This document shows positions 4,381-6,021 of a DNA stretch of 6,021 nucleotides, in pieces. The DNA is from Bryobacteraceae bacterium (GTDB taxonomy: Bacteria > Acidobacteriota > Terriglobia > Bryobacterales > Bryobacteraceae). Both the position numbers and the translations under genes were made by a program. The notes under the pieces are model-generated. The model had not been told where the DNA came from. It saw only the letters and a list, made by a program, of their open reading frames with translations, and did not search any database. The stretch lies in the NCBI GenBank assembly GCA_030044325.1, contig JASHWA010000584.1, forward strand, positions 1 through 6,021, written 5' to 3'. The first letter of the stretch is position 1; each line of letters begins with the position of its first letter.

Positions 4381-5634
4381 GTGGACAGTTTTATGATTCG
4401 CGGCGGTAAGCCGCTCGAGGGCGAAATCGCCGTCGGCGGCGCGAAAAATTCGGCGCTGCCGTCGCTCGCCGCGTGTCTTTTGACCTCGGAGCGGGTTGCG
4501 CTCGGCCGCATTCCGCCCGTGCGGGATATCGCGACGATGCAAAAACTGCTCGCCCATATCGGCGCGCGCGTGACCGTCGCGGACGGCTCCGTGACCGTCG
4601 AAGCGGCCAAAATCAAGCGTCCGGAAGCTCCCTACGATCTGGTCAAAACTATGCGCGCATCGAGTCTGGTGCTGGGGCCTCTGGTAGCGCGCTGCGGGCG
4701 CGCGCGCGTTTCGCTCCCAGGCGGATGCGCCATCGGGGCCCGGCCCATCAATCTGCACCTGGCCGGCCTGGAGCGCCTGGGCGCGCAGGTCAGCCAGGAC
4801 CGCGGATACATCGAGGCCGTAGCTCCCAACGGCCTGGAAGGCGCGCCGTTCACCTTCGATCGCATCAGCGTCACCGGCACCGAGGACGTGATGATGGCGG
4901 CTGTCGTCGCGCGCGGGGAAACCATCATTGAGAACGCCGCGCGCGAGCCGGAAGTGGTGGACGTCGCCGCGCTGCTCAATAAAATGGGCGCGTCGATCGA
5001 GGGCGCGGGCACCTCGACCATCCGCATTGAGGGCGTCGAAAAGCTGCACGGCGCCGAACACTCCATCATCCCGGACCGGATCGAGGCCGGAACATTTCTG
5101 GTCGCCGGCGCGATCACGCACGGCGACGTGACGGTCACACGCTGTGCGCCGGATCATTTGCGCGCGCTCGTCGAAAAGCTGACCCAAGCCGGCGCGCACG
5201 TGACCGAGCCGTCTCCCGATTCGCTGCGCATCCGCGCGAGAAAACTCAAAAGCGTGGATGTCAAAACCGAAGAACATCCCGGATTTGCCACCGATTTACA
5301 GGCGCAATTCATGGCATTAATGACACAATCCGAAGGAATTTCGATTATTACCGAGACAATTTTCGAAAATCGGTTCATGCACGCGCTGGAGCTGGCGCGC
5401 ATGGGCGCCAACATCCGTCTCGACGGCCGCCAGGCGATCGTGGCCGGCGCGACTCGGCTGTCCGGCGCGCAGGTGATCGCGAGCGATTTGCGCGCCAGTG
5501 CCTCGCTGGTGCTCGCCGCGCTGGCCGCCAAAGGCGAAACCGTCATCGACCGCGTTTACCACATCGACCGGGGCTATGAGAAAATCGAGGCGAAACTCAA
5601 GGGCGTTGGCGCCCGCATCCGGAGAGTAAAATGA
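4381..5634 (+). CDS. murA: UDP-N-acetylglucosamine 1-carboxyvinyltransferase (417 aa)
   Basis: MurA transfers enolpyruvate from PEP to UDP-GlcNAc, the first committed step of peptidoglycan synthesis, in the cytoplasm. It is a two-domain inside-out alpha/beta barrel and is complete at 417 residues. Key residues are all present: K22-N23 in GGAKNS, R92 in TMRAS, C116 in LPGGCAIGARP, R121, D305 in HPGFATDLQAQF, D369/R371 and R397 in DRGYE. C116 is the cysteine attacked by fosfomycin, so the enzyme should be sensitive unlike Asp-bearing versions. The GTG at 4381 is chosen because MDSFMIRGGKPL matches the usual MurA start and GGAGG (4365-4369) lies 11 nt upstream inside murQ; the ATG at 4393 would clip the first strand. 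The gene begins immediately after the murQ stop and overlaps the rhodanese gene by 4 bp. A stretch around 5299-5372 uses more A/T-ending codons than its surroundings while coding a conserved segment. Confidence 0.97.
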   Translation: MDSFMIRGGKPLEGEIAVGGAKNSALPSLAACLLTSERVALGRIPPVRDIATMQKLLAHIGARVTVADGSVTVEAAKIKRPEAPYDLVKTMRASSLVLGPLVARCGRARVSLPGGCAIGARPINLHLAGLERLGAQVSQDRGYIEAVAPNGLEGAPFTFDRISVTGTEDVMMAAVVARGETIIENAAREPEVVDVAALLNKMGASIEGAGTSTIRIEGVEKLHGAEHSIIPDRIEAGTFLVAGAITHGDVTVTRCAPDHLRALVEKLTQAGAHVTEPSPDSLRIRARKLKSVDVKTEEHPGFATDLQAQFMALMTQSEGISIITETIFENRFMHALELARMGANIRLDGRQAIVAGATRLSGAQVIASDLRASASLVLAALAAKGETVIDRVYHIDRGYEKIEAKLKGVGARIRRVK

Positions 5635-6005
5635 CCCCGCACAAGCACCACAATCCGGCATTTCTCGTGCTGGTGGACGACGCGAAATCCCGCGTGAAGG
5701 AAATCAATATCGACGCGTATCAGAAGATGCCCAGAGACGGCCACGTTTTAATCGATGTTCGCGAAGACAACGAATGGGCCGCGGGCCACGCCGCGGGCGC
5801 GATTCATCTGGGTAAGGGAATTATCGAGCGCGATATCGAATCGAAAATCCCCGACAAGTCGAAGACCATGGTCCTGTATTGCGGCGGCGGATTCCGCTCC
5901 GCTCTGGTCGCCGACGCGCTTCAGAAGATGGGCTACAAACATCCGATTTCGCTCGACGGCGGCTGGCGGGCGTGGAACGCCGCGGGATTGCCGGTGGAAA
6001 AATAG
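5631..6005 (+). CDS. Single-domain rhodanese-like sulfurtransferase (124 aa)
   Basis: This is a small cytoplasmic protein with no signal peptide or membrane segment. The rhodanese domain covers about residues 22-122: LIDVRE (40-45), GHAAGAIHL (52-60), the active loop CGGGFRSA (84-91) with catalytic C84, and the closing DGGWRAWNAAGLPV (109-122). The six-residue loop from C84 to R89 is the size linked to sulfur substrates and not phosphate, so sulfur transfer is likely; the physiological donor and acceptor are unknown. A His-rich start (HKHH, residues 4-7) precedes the domain. The ATG overlaps the murA stop (ATGA), with GGAG 6 nt upstream, so translation is probably coupled to murA. No known step of cell-wall synthesis needs a rhodanese, so its place in this operon is unexplained. 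The stop is TAG and no terminator is visible in the remaining 16 bases. Confidence 0.93.
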   Translation: MTPHKHHNPAFLVLVDDAKSRVKEINIDAYQKMPRDGHVLIDVREDNEWAAGHAAGAIHLGKGIIERDIESKIPDKSKTMVLYCGGGFRSALVADALQKMGYKHPISLDGGWRAWNAAGLPVEK

Positions 6006-6021
6006 GTATCGGGTATTGGGG

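Noticed and set aside
4177..5277. A 366-codon open frame on the minus strand across murQ and murA
   Set aside because: It lies antisense to two enzymes with complete catalytic residues, is very rich in Arg, Ala, Gly and His as such GC-driven mirror frames are, and shows no domain.
6006..6021. A TATCGGG/TATTGGG repeat after the rhodanese gene
   Set aside because: Only seven bases per unit with a mismatch and cut by the window edge; too little to interpret.

Overview
The window is GC-rich bacterial chromosome with tightly packed genes. It holds eight genes, one of them cut by the left edge, in four transcription units. No rRNA, tRNA, CRISPR array, insertion sequence or phage gene was seen. The mix of an ECF sigma factor with a zinc-finger anti-sigma factor, a small Spy/CpxP-like protein, a PEP-CTERM secreted protein and a murQ-murA pair suggests a Gram-negative soil bacterium. 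Acidobacteriota of the Solibacter/Bryobacter type would fit, but this is inferred from gene content alone and not from a marker gene.

Left block (1-1873, minus strand): read in its own direction, it runs ECF sigma factor, membrane anti-sigma factor, membrane-anchored Spy/CpxP-like protein, SAM-dependent methyltransferase (running off the window). The last three genes are only 3-4 bp apart, so the block looks like one operon. It is most simply an envelope-stress module: the anti-sigma factor holds the sigma factor at the membrane, and the sigma factor probably drives its own operon from an ECF-type promoter (TGAAAC-N17-CGTC).

Middle block (1874-3486): a 204-bp divergent control region separates the sigma operon from an ErpA-type iron-sulfur carrier gene on the plus strand. 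That gene converges on a minus-strand gene for a 208-residue PEP-CTERM protein, and two back-to-back hairpin terminators lie between them. The PEP-CTERM gene has an almost consensus sigma-70 promoter (TTGACA-N17-TATACT) whose -10 box sits inside a 16-bp near-palindrome. A pair of imperfect direct repeats lies in or at the edge of its leader. The rest of the 327-bp region up to murQ (3160-3486) shows no gene.

Right block (3487-6005, plus strand): murQ, murA and a single-domain rhodanese gene form a compact operon (0-bp junction, then a 4-bp ATGA overlap). MurQ opens the route that recycles MurNAc-6-phosphate, and MurA commits UDP-GlcNAc to new peptidoglycan, so the operon joins breakdown and synthesis of the same cell-wall sugar. 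murQ has no Shine-Dalgarno sequence, and a -10-like TACAAT lies just upstream of its ATG, so its message may be leaderless. The last 16 bases (6006-6021) are non-coding.

No clearly new multi-gene system was found. The items most worth following are the control sequences of the sigma/erpA and PEP-CTERM genes, and the murQ-murA-rhodanese arrangement.
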